Part shown: positions 29,368 through 37,820 of the stretch, one piece after another
Layout of the letters: every line of letters begins with the position of its first letter
How positions within the stretch are numbered: the stretch's first letter is position 1
Assembly (NCBI GenBank): GCA_025357755.1
Contig: JANXOP010000302.1
Span: 51,356 to 115,355, forward strand
DNA from: Kofleriaceae bacterium
GTDB lineage: Bacteria > Myxococcota_A > Polyangia > Haliangiales > Haliangiaceae
Length of the DNA stretch: 64,000 nt
Reading direction: 5' to 3'
Program-made: the position numbers and the translations under genes
Notes under the pieces: generated by a model
Databases searched by the model: none
What the model was told of the DNA's origin: nothing
Seen by the model: the letters and a program-made list of their open reading frames with translations, nothing else

Positions 29368-30147
29368 ATGGATCACTCGCGTTCCCGTGCTTCGGCTCGC
29401 TTCGGCGGCGCTCTGCTAGCGGCCGCGGCCATGCTGTTCGCGTTCGCGTTCACGACGTCGTGCGGTGACACGTCGAAGAAGCCGGGCTGCAAAGTCGACA
29501 AGGACTGCAAGAGCCCGCAGGTCTGCGCGGCGAACAAGTGCGTGGAGTGCACGACCGATGATCAATGCGCGAAGGGTAAGCATTGTTCCGCGAATGCCTG
29601 CGTCGTGAAGGCGCAGTGCGAGCACGATGATCAATGTGCGGCAGGTCAGGTCTGTCAGGCCGGGGCGTGCAAGGCGTGTGCGGCAGATGCCGAGTGCGGT
29701 CCCGGCGGCACGTGTCAGGCCGGTGCGTGTCAACGCCCGAAGAAATGCGCGACCGATAGCCAGTGCGCCGACGACGAAGATTGCAAGGACGGCGTGTGCC
29801 ACAAGGCCTCGGCGCCGATCACCGATGGCGTGTGCCCGCTCTCGACGGTGTACTTCACGTACGACAGCGCGGGGATCGAGGCGAGCGAACGCGATCGGCT
29901 CGACGCGAACAACACGTGCATCACCAAGACCAAGGGCAAGGCGGTGTTCCTCGTCGGGCACACCGATACCTCGGGAACCGAGGAATACAACATCGCGCTG
30001 TCCGAGCGTCGCGCACAAGCGGCGGCCGATTACCTCGCGCGGCTCGGTACGGATCCGGCGCGTCTCCAGGTCGTGCCGAAGGGCGAGACCGAACCGTCTG
30101 GCCTCGGCGATGACAAAGATCGCCGCGTCGAATTCCAGTGGCATTGA
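29368..30147 (+). CDS. OmpA/Pal-family lipoprotein with five cysteine repeats
   Basis: 259 residues from ATG 29368. The signal ends FTTSC (Cys20). Between lipid anchor and OmpA domain are five tandem modules with the exact spacing C-x5-C-x5-C-x4-C, twenty cysteines in all, probably disulphide-bonded. The C-terminal OmpA domain (about 150-259) has VYFTYDSAGIEASE and the peptidoglycan contact YNIALSERRAQAAADYL. It should tether outer membrane to cell wall like Pal. A CpoB-like gene follows, consistent with Tol-Pal work, though tolA/B/Q/R are absent here. Confidence 0.9.
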   Translation: MDHSRSRASARFGGALLAAAAMLFAFAFTTSCGDTSKKPGCKVDKDCKSPQVCAANKCVECTTDDQCAKGKHCSANACVVKAQCEHDDQCAAGQVCQAGACKACAADAECGPGGTCQAGACQRPKKCATDSQCADDEDCKDGVCHKASAPITDGVCPLSTVYFTYDSAGIEASERDRLDANNTCITKTKGKAVFLVGHTDTSGTEEYNIALSERRAQAAADYLARLGTDPARLQVVPKGETEPSGLGDDKDRRVEFQWH

Positions 30148-30155
30148 GGAACCTC

Positions 30156-30959
30156 ATGACGAAGCTCATCGCACTCCCGCTCGTGTTCTGGATGACCGGC
30201 TGCTTCTGGGTCACGACCAAGAGCGAAGGCGAGACGCTCCGCAAGGACGTCAACTCGCTCAACGATCGCGTCTCGACCAAGGAGAAGGTGCTGGACGACC
30301 AGGTCAAGCAGCTCCAGACCGTGATCGATGAAGCGACGAAGGTCTTGAAGCGCAACAATGCGGACATCGGCGCCGATGTCGATGGCCTGCGCTCGGACAT
30401 CCGCACGACGAACGGGTTGGTCACTGCTCTCAACCAGAGCTTCAGCGACCTCAAGACCGCGATCGACAAGTACAAGCGCGACAACGACACGCGAATGGAC
30501 GCGCTCGAAGCCCGCGTCGGTCAGCTCGAGAGTGGCAAGCCGAGTGCGAACAGCTCGCCCGATGATCTGTGGCGGCTCGGCTCTGCCGCGTTCGATGGCG
30601 GCAAGTTCAACGACGCGATCGAGATCTTCAAGCGCCTCGTCGCGACGTATCCGACGAACAGCAAGGCCGACGACGCGCAGTACTTCAAGGGCCAGTCGTA
30701 CGGCAAGCTGCTCGATTGGGAGCACGCGATCGGCGCGTACCAAACGCTCGTCGAGAAGTATCCCGACAGCGATCTCGCAGACGACGGGCTCTACTTCGCC
30801 GCGCTCGCCGCGCAACAGATGAAGAGCTGCACCGAAGCACGCACGTACCTCGGGCTCGTGAAGACGAAGTACCCGAAGTCGAACGTCCTCTCGTCCGCGA
30901 ATACGCTCGATGTGACGATCAAGAAGGACTTGAAGAACAAGTCCAAGTGCACGTCGTAG
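30156..30959 (+). CDS. CpoB/YbgF-like lipoprotein with coiled coil and TPRs
   Basis: 267 residues from ATG 30156, preceded by GAGGA. Lipobox WMTGC. A coiled coil (about 25-120) is followed by TPRs in the YbgF style (LWRLGSAAFDGGKFNDAIEIFKRLV, ADDAQYFKGQSYGKLLDWEHAIGAYQTLVEKYPDSD, ADDGLYFAALAAQQMKSC). CpoB links Tol-Pal to peptidoglycan synthesis at division. The gene starts nine bases past the Pal-like gene. Unlike E. coli CpoB it is predicted to be lipidated. Confidence 0.85.
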   Translation: MTKLIALPLVFWMTGCFWVTTKSEGETLRKDVNSLNDRVSTKEKVLDDQVKQLQTVIDEATKVLKRNNADIGADVDGLRSDIRTTNGLVTALNQSFSDLKTAIDKYKRDNDTRMDALEARVGQLESGKPSANSSPDDLWRLGSAAFDGGKFNDAIEIFKRLVATYPTNSKADDAQYFKGQSYGKLLDWEHAIGAYQTLVEKYPDSDLADDGLYFAALAAQQMKSCTEARTYLGLVKTKYPKSNVLSSANTLDVTIKKDLKNKSKCTS

Positions 30960-30969
30960 TAGTAGGCGG

Positions 30970-31266
30970 CTACTTGCCGCCGAGCTTCTTGTACTGATCG
31001 AGCCCGTCGGCCTTCAAGTCATACGACGGCGCGAGCTTCGAGTGGCACTTGTTGCACGAAGTGACGCCCTTCTCCTTGTTGAAGGCCTTCATCGCGTCCT
31101 TCGCGGCAGGCTGACCGCCCTTCGCGCAGGCCTGCTTCACGAGATCGGTCTTGAGATCTTTGTGCACGCATGGCGCGACACCATCGCCTGCGGAGGCGGA
31201 GAAGCTCGCGATGGTGAGCGAACCGACGATGGCGAGAACTGATGCGACGATGCCTAGCTTGCTCAT
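30970..31266 (-). CDS. Small secreted mono-haem protein (CxxCH), copy 1
   Basis: 98 residues. A signal peptide ends near SFSASAGDG. The mature part has two further cysteines (CVHKDLKTDLVKQAC) and one CNKCH haem-binding motif, then HSKLAPSYDLKADGLDQYKKLGGK. The second copy lies 83 bp away on the same strand with the same mature layout. No distal Met or His ligand is obvious. Probably a periplasmic c-type cytochrome-like protein; redox partner unknown. Confidence 0.78.
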   Translation of the reverse strand: MSKLGIVASVLAIVGSLTIASFSASAGDGVAPCVHKDLKTDLVKQACAKGGQPAAKDAMKAFNKEKGVTSCNKCHSKLAPSYDLKADGLDQYKKLGGK

Positions 31267-31349
31267 GTACTTCTTCCTCTGCGACGTCCCGAAGAGAGAC
31301 TCTATTCAAGCAGAGGAAGTTCAGTCATTGAAGTCGCAAAATGCCGCAG

Positions 31350-31730
31350 CTACTTGCCGCCGGCTTTCGTGAATTGGTCCAGCCCGTCGGGCTTGAGGTC
31401 GTACTTCGGGGCGAGCTTGCTGTGGCATACGTTGCAGCTCTTGATCTTCTTGTCCTTCATGAAGGCCTTCATCGCGGCCTTGGCCTCCGGCTGACCGCCC
31501 TTCGCGCAGGCCTGCTGTACGAGCTGGGTCTTGAAGGCGGTGTGCACACATGCGTTCGGGTCCGCGGAGGGAGCGACCGGCGGCGCGACCGGGGCGACCT
31601 GGCCCGGATCCTTCGGCAGGTTTGGCGCCGGCATCGAGGGAGTGTTGGCGGGTGGCGTGCCTGCGACCGTGGCGACGCCGAGACCGCAGAGAATCACGAA
31701 GATCGATGAACCGAGTGCGAGCCTGGTCAT
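31350..31730 (-). CDS. Small secreted mono-haem protein (CxxCH), copy 2
   Basis: 126 residues from ATG 31730 (GTG 31754 is the alternative). It has a signal peptide and a Pro-rich spacer of about 40 residues absent from copy 1. The mature domain matches copy 1 closely: ACVHTAFKTQLVQQACAKGG, then CNVCHSKLAPKYDLKPDGLDQ. Clear tandem duplicate of the gene at 30970-31266, with one haem motif and two conserved extra cysteines. Confidence 0.78.
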   Translation of the reverse strand: MTRLALGSSIFVILCGLGVATVAGTPPANTPSMPAPNLPKDPGQVAPVAPPVAPSADPNACVHTAFKTQLVQQACAKGGQPEAKAAMKAFMKDKKIKSCNVCHSKLAPKYDLKPDGLDQFTKAGGK

Positions 31731-31763
31731 GGCGCGCACTCTACCCAGGCCCACGAACCGAAG

Positions 31764-32360
31764 TCACGACATCGAATGCAAAGATCTCGCAGCTGCGACG
31801 ACGTCTTCCGAATCGTTCACGGAATGGATCGCGCAGATCGCCGATGCACCCGCGGCGTAGACGTCGGCCGCGTCCCGCGGTGCGATGCCACCGATCGCGA
31901 CGAGCGGTGTGGAGCCCGCGGCCGCGACGGCCGCGCGAAGGCCCGCGAGGCCCTGGACGGGGTCCGGCTTCTGCTTCGTCTGGGTCGCGAACACCGGCCC
32001 GAAGCCGAGATAATCGGCACCCGCTGCGACGGCTAGCCGGACTTGTCCGACATCGTGCGTGCTGACTCCGACGAACAACTTCGGAGCGAGCGAGCGCGCT
32101 GCCGCGATCGGAAGATCGGTCTGGCCGAGGTGCACGCCATCGGCGCCGCACGCGAGCGCGATATCGATCCGATCGTTGATGATCAGCGGAATCCCCGCAT
32201 CGTCGCAGACCGATCGCGCCATCCGGGCGAGCGCGAGCTGCGCGCGTGCCGTGCCCGGCTTCAACCGGACCTGCAGCGCGCATGGACCGATCGAGACCAG
32301 CGCGCGCGCGAGCGCTTCATCGTCGCGATCGAGCATCGCGTAGAACCCGCGTAGTTTCAT
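31764..32360 (-). CDS. thiE: Thiamine phosphate synthase
   Basis: 198-residue TIM barrel. [45 protein letters not shown] and VAIGGI are the usual ThiE blocks binding HMP-PP and the thiazole phosphate. The pyrophosphate loop GPVFATQTK is intact. It overlaps the uvrB stop by four bases (ATGA), so translation is coupled to a DNA-repair gene. No TPP riboswitch or other thi gene is seen nearby. Confidence 0.93.
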   Translation of the reverse strand: MKLRGFYAMLDRDDEALARALVSIGPCALQVRLKPGTARAQLALARMARSVCDDAGIPLIINDRIDIALACGADGVHLGQTDLPIAAARSLAPKLFVGVSTHDVGQVRLAVAAGADYLGFGPVFATQTKQKPDPVQGLAGLRAAVAAAGSTPLVAIGGIAPRDAADVYAAGASAICAIHSVNDSEDVVAAARSLHSMS

Positions 32361-34387
32361 CGCATCTGGAGCTCGAGCTGCTCGAGCTCGCGCGCTTTGT
32401 CCCGCAGCTGCGCGGCGCGCTCGAACTCGAGATCTGCGGCCGCCTGCTTCATCTCGCTGCGGACCTTCTCGATCGCGGTGCGTACGCCACCGAGGCTGTC
32501 GAGCTTCTTGAGATCGAGCCCGGCGATCTGCATCGCATTGCCTCGCGAGCCCTTCTTCGGCATCGGCTCGGCGACCTGGACATCGAGGATCTTGCGCTTC
32601 GTCGAGGCCGGCGTGATCTCGTGCGCGAGGTTGTACGCCTCCTGGACCGCTCGCCGGCGCCGCGTGATCCCGACCGCGTCTTTGATCGACTGCGTCTCTT
32701 TGTCGGCGTAGAGCAGTACCTTGCCCTCGACGTTACGGGCCGCGCGTCCGATCGTCTGGATCAAGCTGCGCTCGCTGCGCAAGAAGCCTTCCTTATCCGC
32801 ATCGAGGATGCCGACCAGCGACACCTCCGGAATATCGAGACCCTCGCGCAGCAGGTTGATGCCGACGAGCACGTCGAACTCGCCGCGCCGGAGATCGCGG
32901 ATGATCTGGATGCGCTCGAGCGTATCGATATCGGAGTGGAGGTATTTCACCTTCACGCCGATCTCTCGGTAGTACTCCGAGAGATCTTCGGCCATCCGCT
33001 TGGTCAGCGTGGTGACCAGGACGCGATCGCCCTTCGCGGTGCGTTCGCGAATCTCCGCGAGCAAGTCGTCGACCTGATGGGCGACGGGCCGGACCTCGAC
33101 GATCGGATCGAGCAGCCCGGTCGGACGAATGATCTGCTCGACGACGATACCCTTGGCTTCCGCGAGCTCCCACTCCGCGGGGGTCGCCGAGACATAGATC
33201 GCCTGCTTCGCCCGCTCGCGCCATTCATCGAACCGCAGCGGCCGGTTGTCGATCGCGCTCGGCAACCGAAAGCCGTGCTCGACGAGGGTCTCCTTGCGCG
33301 AGCGATCACCGAGGTACATCGAGCCGATCTGCGGCACGGTCTGATGCGACTCGTCGCAGACGAGCAGCATGTCCTCGGGAAAATAGTCGATCAGGGTCGG
33401 CGGTGGTTCACCCGCGCTGCGCCCCGTGAGGTGGCGCGAGTAGTTCTCGATGCCCGAGCAGAACCCCATCTGCTCGATCGATTCGAGATCGTACATCGTG
33501 CGTTGTTCGAGCCGCTGACGCTCGAGCAACTTGCCCTGCCGCGACAGCTCGCCGAGCCGATCCTTGAGCTCGACGCGGATCGTCTCCATCGCGCGCCGCA
33601 TGGTCTCGGCCGGCGTCGCGTAGTGCGATGCGGGAAAGATCGTGATGCGGTCCATCGAACGCTTGATCTTGCCGCGCATCGGATCGATCTCCGACAGCGA
33701 CTCTACGTTCTCGCCGAACCACTCGATGCGGACCGCGGTATCGGCTTCGTACGCCGGGAAGACCTCGACGGTATCCCCCCGCACACGGAAGGTGCCGCGA
33801 TGGAAGTCGATGTCGTTGCGCTCGTACTGGAGCTCGACCAAGCGCCGCAACACCGAATCGCGATCGAGCTGAGCGCCGAGCTCGATGTTGCACGTCATCT
33901 GCTCGTACGTGCTCCGCGAACCAATGCCGTAGATGCACGACACCGAAGCGACGATGATCACGTCGCGCCGCGACAACAGCGCGAACGTCGCCGCGTGCCG
34001 CATCCGATCGATCTCCTCGTTGACGATCGAGTCCTTCTCGATGAACGTGTCGGTCGTCGGAACGTACGCTTCGGGCTGGTAGTAGTCGTAGTAGCTGACG
34101 AAGTAGTGGACCGCGTTGTCCGGGAACAGCTCCTTGAACTCGCCGTAGAGCTGCGCCGCGAGGACCTTGTTGTGCGCCATGATCAGCGTTGGACGCTGCT
34201 CTTTGTTGATGACGTTCGCGATCGTGTAGGTCTTGCCCGAGCCGGTGATCCCGAGGAGGACCTGGGCCTCGTCGCCGCGCGCGACGCCCTCGGTCAGCTC
34301 CTTGATCGCCTTGGGTTGATCACCTGCCGGCTTGTACGGCGAGACCAACTTGAAGCCCGCCGCGGGCAATTTGGGAGCGCGCGCCAC
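32357..34387 (-). CDS. uvrB: Excinuclease ABC subunit B
   Basis: 676 residues from GTG 34387, preceded by GAGGG; the open frame runs 26 codons further. Helicase motif [13 protein letters not shown], the beta-hairpin region [42 protein letters not shown] and QTIGRAARN are all present. The C-terminal UVR motif ([19 protein letters not shown] type) binds UvrC. Damage-verification subunit of nucleotide excision repair. thiE follows with a 4-base overlap. Confidence 0.97.
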   Translation of the reverse strand: MARAPKLPAAGFKLVSPYKPAGDQPKAIKELTEGVARGDEAQVLLGITGSGKTYTIANVINKEQRPTLIMAHNKVLAAQLYGEFKELFPDNAVHYFVSYYDYYQPEAYVPTTDTFIEKDSIVNEEIDRMRHAATFALLSRRDVIIVASVSCIYGIGSRSTYEQMTCNIELGAQLDRDSVLRRLVELQYERNDIDFHRGTFRVRGDTVEVFPAYEADTAVRIEWFGENVESLSEIDPMRGKIKRSMDRITIFPASHYATPAETMRRAMETIRVELKDRLGELSRQGKLLERQRLEQRTMYDLESIEQMGFCSGIENYSRHLTGRSAGEPPPTLIDYFPEDMLLVCDESHQTVPQIGSMYLGDRSRKETLVEHGFRLPSAIDNRPLRFDEWRERAKQAIYVSATPAEWELAEAKGIVVEQIIRPTGLLDPIVEVRPVAHQVDDLLAEIRERTAKGDRVLVTTLTKRMAEDLSEYYREIGVKVKYLHSDIDTLERIQIIRDLRRGEFDVLVGINLLREGLDIPEVSLVGILDADKEGFLRSERSLIQTIGRAARNVEGKVLLYADKETQSIKDAVGITRRRRAVQEAYNLAHEITPASTKRKILDVQVAEPMPKKGSRGNAMQIAGLDLKKLDSLGGVRTAIEKVRSEMKQAAADLEFERAAQLRDKARELEQLELQMR

Positions 34388-34478
34388 GACCCTCAATCTA
34401 GCCCGTTTCGGCAACGCGGCGAGTACGTCGCCGCGCAGTTGGCACAGATCCCGACGAAGAAGCACACGAGCGCAAGTG

Positions 34479-35096
34479 TCACGGAAAGACCTTCTTCCAG
34501 GCGGGCAGCCCGCGGATCCGTCCGCGATGGGCGAGTAGATGCGCGTAGCCCGCGATCGGATACAGCGCGTTCTCGGTGTGGATCAGCACCGCAGCGAGCG
34601 AGTCCGCGAGCGACAGCGCTTCGTTGGCCAGGTACTCGCGGGACGCCAGGTGGTCGTCGATCACGCGTGCGAACTGGTGAAAACCTGCTTCGTGTCCGGC
34701 GACAGCGTGCGGATGTGCCTCGCCTCGCCCCGTGAGCCGCTTCACGTACCGCTCGAAGTTCAACCCTCCCGTGACCGCGCCGAAGTGCGCGGTGATCCAG
34801 TACAGCCAGCGCTGGACCTCGGCCCTCGCGCGCGGCGCACTCGGCAGGAGGGTCTGGCCCGCGCACTGATCGCAGAAGTACTGGTTGATCGCGTTGGACT
34901 CCCACAACACGAAGTCGCCTTCGACCAGCACCGGAATCTTGCCGTTGGGGTTCACCGCGGCGATCGCGGCGCGATCCTCGAGGCTCCCGAGCTGGACGAG
35001 CTTGACGTCGATATCGACGCCAAGGTGAGCCGCGGTCAGGAGCGCTCGGACGGCGTTCGAGGATTGTGTGCTCGCGAAGAGGGTCGGTCTGGTCAT
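34479..35096 (-). CDS. Glutathione S-transferase family protein
   Basis: 205 residues. N-terminal thioredoxin-like domain with [14 protein letters not shown] near the active site, cis-Pro in [13 protein letters not shown] and the glutathione-binding ESNAINQYF. Helical C-terminal domain follows. Divergent from a WYL regulator with 66 bp between starts and a palindrome there, so that regulator may control it. Substrate unknown. Confidence 0.9.
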   Translation of the reverse strand: MTRPTLFASTQSSNAVRALLTAAHLGVDIDVKLVQLGSLEDRAAIAAVNPNGKIPVLVEGDFVLWESNAINQYFCDQCAGQTLLPSAPRARAEVQRWLYWITAHFGAVTGGLNFERYVKRLTGRGEAHPHAVAGHEAGFHQFARVIDDHLASREYLANEALSLADSLAAVLIHTENALYPIAGYAHLLAHRGRIRGLPAWKKVFP

Positions 35097-35140
35097 GACG
35101 GGTCAGCTGCCTTTCTCGACTGGACGTTGGACCCCTCGCG

Positions 35141-35156
35141 TGACAGCCTTCTGTCA
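35141..35156. promoter_or_regulatory. Palindromic operator between GST and WYL regulator
   Basis: Perfect inverted repeat TGACAGCCTTCTGTCA (6-bp arms, 4-base centre) ending six bases before the regulator ATG and 45 bases before the divergent GST start. The position suits autorepression and joint control by the WYL protein; that assignment is inference. Confidence 0.65.
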
Positions 35157-35162
35157 GCTTTC

Positions 35163-35801
35163 ATGCGGAAGAAGTCGCGAATGTTCGCCCTCGCCGAGGC
35201 CCTGCGAGCACGGCGGACCGGTGTCACGGCACAGGAGCTAGCCGACCGCTTCGGCGTCACCCTCCGCACGATCTACCGAGATCTCGAGGCGCTGCAGGAC
35301 GCCGGAATGCCGATCAAGGCCGACCGTGGTCGCGGCGGTGGCTACGCGCTCGACAAGAACTACCAGCTCCCGCCGATCAACTTCACCGCACGCGAGGCCG
35401 CGCTCCTCGTCGCGATGTCGCGGTTCGTCGTGGAGCAGCGCTTGATCCCGTTTCCGCAGACGATCACCGGCGCGATCGATAAAGTGCGCGCTGCGCTCAC
35501 GACCTCCGCGCAGCGCGAGCTGCTCACGCTCGTCGGTCAGCTCCAGCTTGTCGGCGTCCCCGCGCTGCCCATCGCGCCCGCCGTGCGTGAAGCGATCGAG
35601 ACCGCCTGGTTCGAGAATCGCGCGCTGCGGATCATCTACGCGAAGTCGGCCTATCAGCTCAGCCCGCGGATCGTGAAGATCCGCAACCTCGTGTTCGATC
35701 GGCAGATCACCCTGCTCAACGTCGTCGACCTCGAGACCCAAGAAGATCGGCAATTTCGGGTCGACAAGATCCAGTCGGCCACCCTGCTCGATCAGGCGTA
35801 A
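35163..35801 (+). CDS. HTH-WYL (YafY-type) transcriptional regulator
   Basis: 212 residues from ATG 35163; the frame extends far upstream without meaning. N-terminal winged HTH (VTAQELADRFGVTLRTIYRDLEAL, then a wing RGRGGGYALD). The C-terminal part (about 130-212) is a WYL-like ligand domain, shortened and without a clear W-Y-L triad (LRIIYAKSAYQLSPRIV). Probably regulates the divergent GST and itself through the palindrome at 35141-35156. Confidence 0.88.
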   Translation: MRKKSRMFALAEALRARRTGVTAQELADRFGVTLRTIYRDLEALQDAGMPIKADRGRGGGYALDKNYQLPPINFTAREAALLVAMSRFVVEQRLIPFPQTITGAIDKVRAALTTSAQRELLTLVGQLQLVGVPALPIAPAVREAIETAWFENRALRIIYAKSAYQLSPRIVKIRNLVFDRQITLLNVVDLETQEDRQFRVDKIQSATLLDQA

Positions 35802-35810
35802 GCTGTCCTG

Positions 35811-36005
35811 GTGGACCGGTCGAAGTGGATCACGGCCAAGACTCGACGTGCTGACCTGGTCGAGCACGAGCTGGTCCAGGGATCACCTGGCGAGCGTATG
35901 ATCATGGTACGGCAGTTGACGCGAGACGCCTGGAGTCTCCAGGGGCTCGTGGATGAACCCAGACTTCGCAGAGATCTTGTCCGAACTTATCGCCGCGGGC
36001 GCTGA
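35811..36005 (+). CDS. Small partner protein of the nucleotidyltransferase
   Basis: 64 residues from GTG 35811, overlapping the following nucleotidyltransferase by 53 bases in another frame. It has the pattern GSPGERMIMVRQLTRDAW and ends RLRRDLVRTYRRGR. From memory, small basic proteins of this type often precede such nucleotidyltransferases, which is why it is kept despite its size. It may be the other half of a two-gene, possibly toxin-antitoxin-like, module. Confidence 0.55.
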   Translation: MDRSKWITAKTRRADLVEHELVQGSPGERMIMVRQLTRDAWSLQGLVDEPRLRRDLVRTYRRGR

Positions 36006-36402
36006 GTTCATGATCGTCGGTGCGTTCGCGGTCGCGGCTCATGGCAATCCGCGCGCGACCGGTGACATCGATATCTGGGTACGACCGTCGCGAGAAAATG
36101 CGCAACGAGTCATGCGCGCACTTCGCGCGTTCGGCGCTCCATTGTTCGAGCTCTCCATCGAAGATCTCGTCGACGAGCAGACGGTGTTTCAGATGGGGGT
36201 TGCTCCTGTACGCATCGCCATCTTGTGTGGCATCGATGGCGTCTTGTTTGAAGATGCGTGGCCACGTCGGGTCGCGGCGAAACTCGGCGACACCGCGGTA
36301 CCCGTGTTGAGCCTTACCGATCTCGCAACGAACAAGCGCGCCGCTGCACGGCCCAAAGACCTGGTCGATCTGGCCTGGATCGAGGAACAACTGAAGCGTT
36401 AG
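35953..36402 (+). CDS. Minimal nucleotidyltransferase
   Basis: 149 residues. Core motif of DNA polymerase beta-like transferases: GAFAVAAHGNPRATGDIDIWV, with the D-x-D metal pair after the Gly loop, and a later acidic/Arg block (DLATNKRAAARPKDLVDL). Related AbiEii/MNT-type proteins act as toxins or antitoxins that transfer nucleotides to tRNA or proteins, but target and role here are unknown. Overlaps a 64-residue gene upstream. Shares the TTAG stop overlap with convergent trmB at 36399-36402. Confidence 0.82.
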   Translation: MNPDFAEILSELIAAGAEFMIVGAFAVAAHGNPRATGDIDIWVRPSRENAQRVMRALRAFGAPLFELSIEDLVDEQTVFQMGVAPVRIAILCGIDGVLFEDAWPRRVAAKLGDTAVPVLSLTDLATNKRAAARPKDLVDLAWIEEQLKR

Positions 36403-37007
36403 GTCCGATCGAACATCAGGCGCCAGATCGGGAGCCCGGTCTCCTCGGCGTTCTGCTCGCGCCACGACCGCACGCCATAGGGATTGCCCTCGCGCCAGAA
36501 CGACCACTCGCCCGCGCGATTCGTGAAGTGGTCGTTGCTCTCGATCGCGGACATCGCATCGAGCGCGATGTCCCAGACATCGGTCTGCACGAACAGCTCG
36601 CAGCCGGGCTTCAACAACTTCGCGACGCCCGCGATCAGCACCGGATCGACCATGCGGCGGTCGCGATGCGCGCGCTTGAACCACGGATCGGGGAAGTTGA
36701 TGTAGATGCGCTCGGCGCGCGCGTCGCCAAACACCTGCGGTAGGTGGAGTTGTGCGTGACAGAACACCGCGGTGACCGGGAGGCCCGTGACCTTCGCGCG
36801 CTTGTTGACGAGCTCGACGAGATCCTCGCGAATCTCGAGCCCGACGTAGCTCCTCGACGGGTCGCGCGCGGCTCGCTCGAACAAGAATTGCGCCTCGGCG
36901 CACCCGATCTCGACCTCGAGCTCGCGCGCCGGATCGAGGACGGGAGGCACGCCGTGGAACCGTTCGAAGAAGAGCGCCGTGGGATCGACGTGCTGACGGA
37001 TCCGCAC
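36399..37007 (-). CDS. trmB: tRNA (guanine-N7)-methyltransferase TrmB
   Basis: 202 residues from GTG 37007. SAM-binding VEIGCAEAQFLFERA, then GLEIREDLVELVNKRA, the catalytic block IYINFPDPWFKRAHRDRRMV and the C-terminal FWREGNPYGVRSWREQNAEETGLPIWRLMF are all TrmB features. Makes m7G46 in tRNA. The NUDIX gene stop lies two bases upstream on the same strand. Confidence 0.95.
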   Translation of the reverse strand: MRIRQHVDPTALFFERFHGVPPVLDPARELEVEIGCAEAQFLFERAARDPSRSYVGLEIREDLVELVNKRAKVTGLPVTAVFCHAQLHLPQVFGDARAERIYINFPDPWFKRAHRDRRMVDPVLIAGVAKLLKPGCELFVQTDVWDIALDAMSAIESNDHFTNRAGEWSFWREGNPYGVRSWREQNAEETGLPIWRLMFDRT

Positions 37008-37009
37008 GG

Positions 37010-37444
37010 TTAGACCCAGCGCGTGTCGAGGGCGACGAACCCGAACTGGCGAACATTGAGCGGCGACTCGAGGTCAGCGAGCTGATCGCGATCGACCCAG
37101 CGATAGCCGTCGAACTCGTCGTTCGGCACGACCTCCGCGGCCTGCGGCACCTGACACACGAACACGAAGTTCATGTGCATGCCTTTGCTGCCCGCTTGAT
37201 GCTCCTCGTAGCCAAGGAGCCCCGGCGGCACGCCATCGAGTGCATCTTTGATCGGCAAGAACGCGCCTTCGAGCCCGGTCTCCTCGCGGAGCTCGCGCTT
37301 CGCGGCTTCGAGGGGGGTCTCGCCCGCCTCGAGCTCGCCACCGATCGGGAGCCACGTCTGCAACCGGCGGTGCGAGATCACGAGCACGCTGTCGCCCCGC
37401 CGCGCATAGACGGCGACCGAAAACGCGCGGCGACCGTCCGTCAT
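37010..37444 (-). CDS. NUDIX hydrolase
   Basis: 144 residues from ATG 37444. The NUDIX box G-x5-E-x7-REUxEExGU is complete (GGELEAGETPLEAAKRELREETGL). The frame extends far upstream without similarity. Hydrolyses a nucleoside diphosphate linked to another moiety; the substrate is not predictable. It overlaps the upstream lipoprotein by four bases (ATGA) and trmB follows two bases on. Confidence 0.92.
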   Translation of the reverse strand: MTDGRRAFSVAVYARRGDSVLVISHRRLQTWLPIGGELEAGETPLEAAKRELREETGLEGAFLPIKDALDGVPPGLLGYEEHQAGSKGMHMNFVFVCQVPQAAEVVPNDEFDGYRWVDRDQLADLESPLNVRQFGFVALDTRWV

Positions 37445-37791
37445 GGCAAGACCTCGAACGAGAGCGCATTCGACGCACGATTGTTCACCGTGATCACGAG
37501 GTCGGTCGTGCCGATCGCCGCGTTCTCGGGAACGATGATCGTTGCCGAGGTCGCGGAGTACGCCGTGATCTGCGCATCGATCGCGGGGAATTCGAGGCCG
37601 AACTGGATCGTCGCGGCGACAGCCATACAGTCGCTGCTCGTACCGCAGAGTCGCGCGCCACTCAACGTCACAGTGGAGGCGTGTGAGGCGGCCGGCGGCG
37701 AAGCCGCGTCGAGCGCGGGCCCCGGCTCGGCCGCGCAGGCCGCCAGAAATAGCGTCACCCCGCTGAGGCCCCGCATCTGCGCTTGCACCAT
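37441..37791 (-). CDS. Small lipoprotein with IPT/TIG-like beta domain
   Basis: 116 residues from ATG 37791 (ATG 37776 also possible). Lipobox LAAC. The mature part has one cysteine pair (LCGTSSDC) and a beta-sandwich-like end (ATIIVPENAAIGTTDLVITVNNRASNALSFEVLP) resembling IPT/TIG domains. Unknown function, in operon with NUDIX and trmB. Confidence 0.7.
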   Translation of the reverse strand: MVQAQMRGLSGVTLFLAACAAEPGPALDAASPPAASHASTVTLSGARLCGTSSDCMAVAATIQFGLEFPAIDAQITAYSATSATIIVPENAAIGTTDLVITVNNRASNALSFEVLP

Positions 37792-37820
37792 ACCCGAGCC
37801 CGACGTAGCTTGCCGCCGAA

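Noticed and set aside
31764..32360. TPP riboswitch for thiE
   Set aside because: thiE starts inside the uvrB stop, so there is no leader and no thi-box visible.
32246..34735. 829-codon open frame opposite uvrB
   Set aside because: Antisense shadow of a certain gene; low-complexity Arg/Asp/Leu composition typical of high-GC complementary frames.
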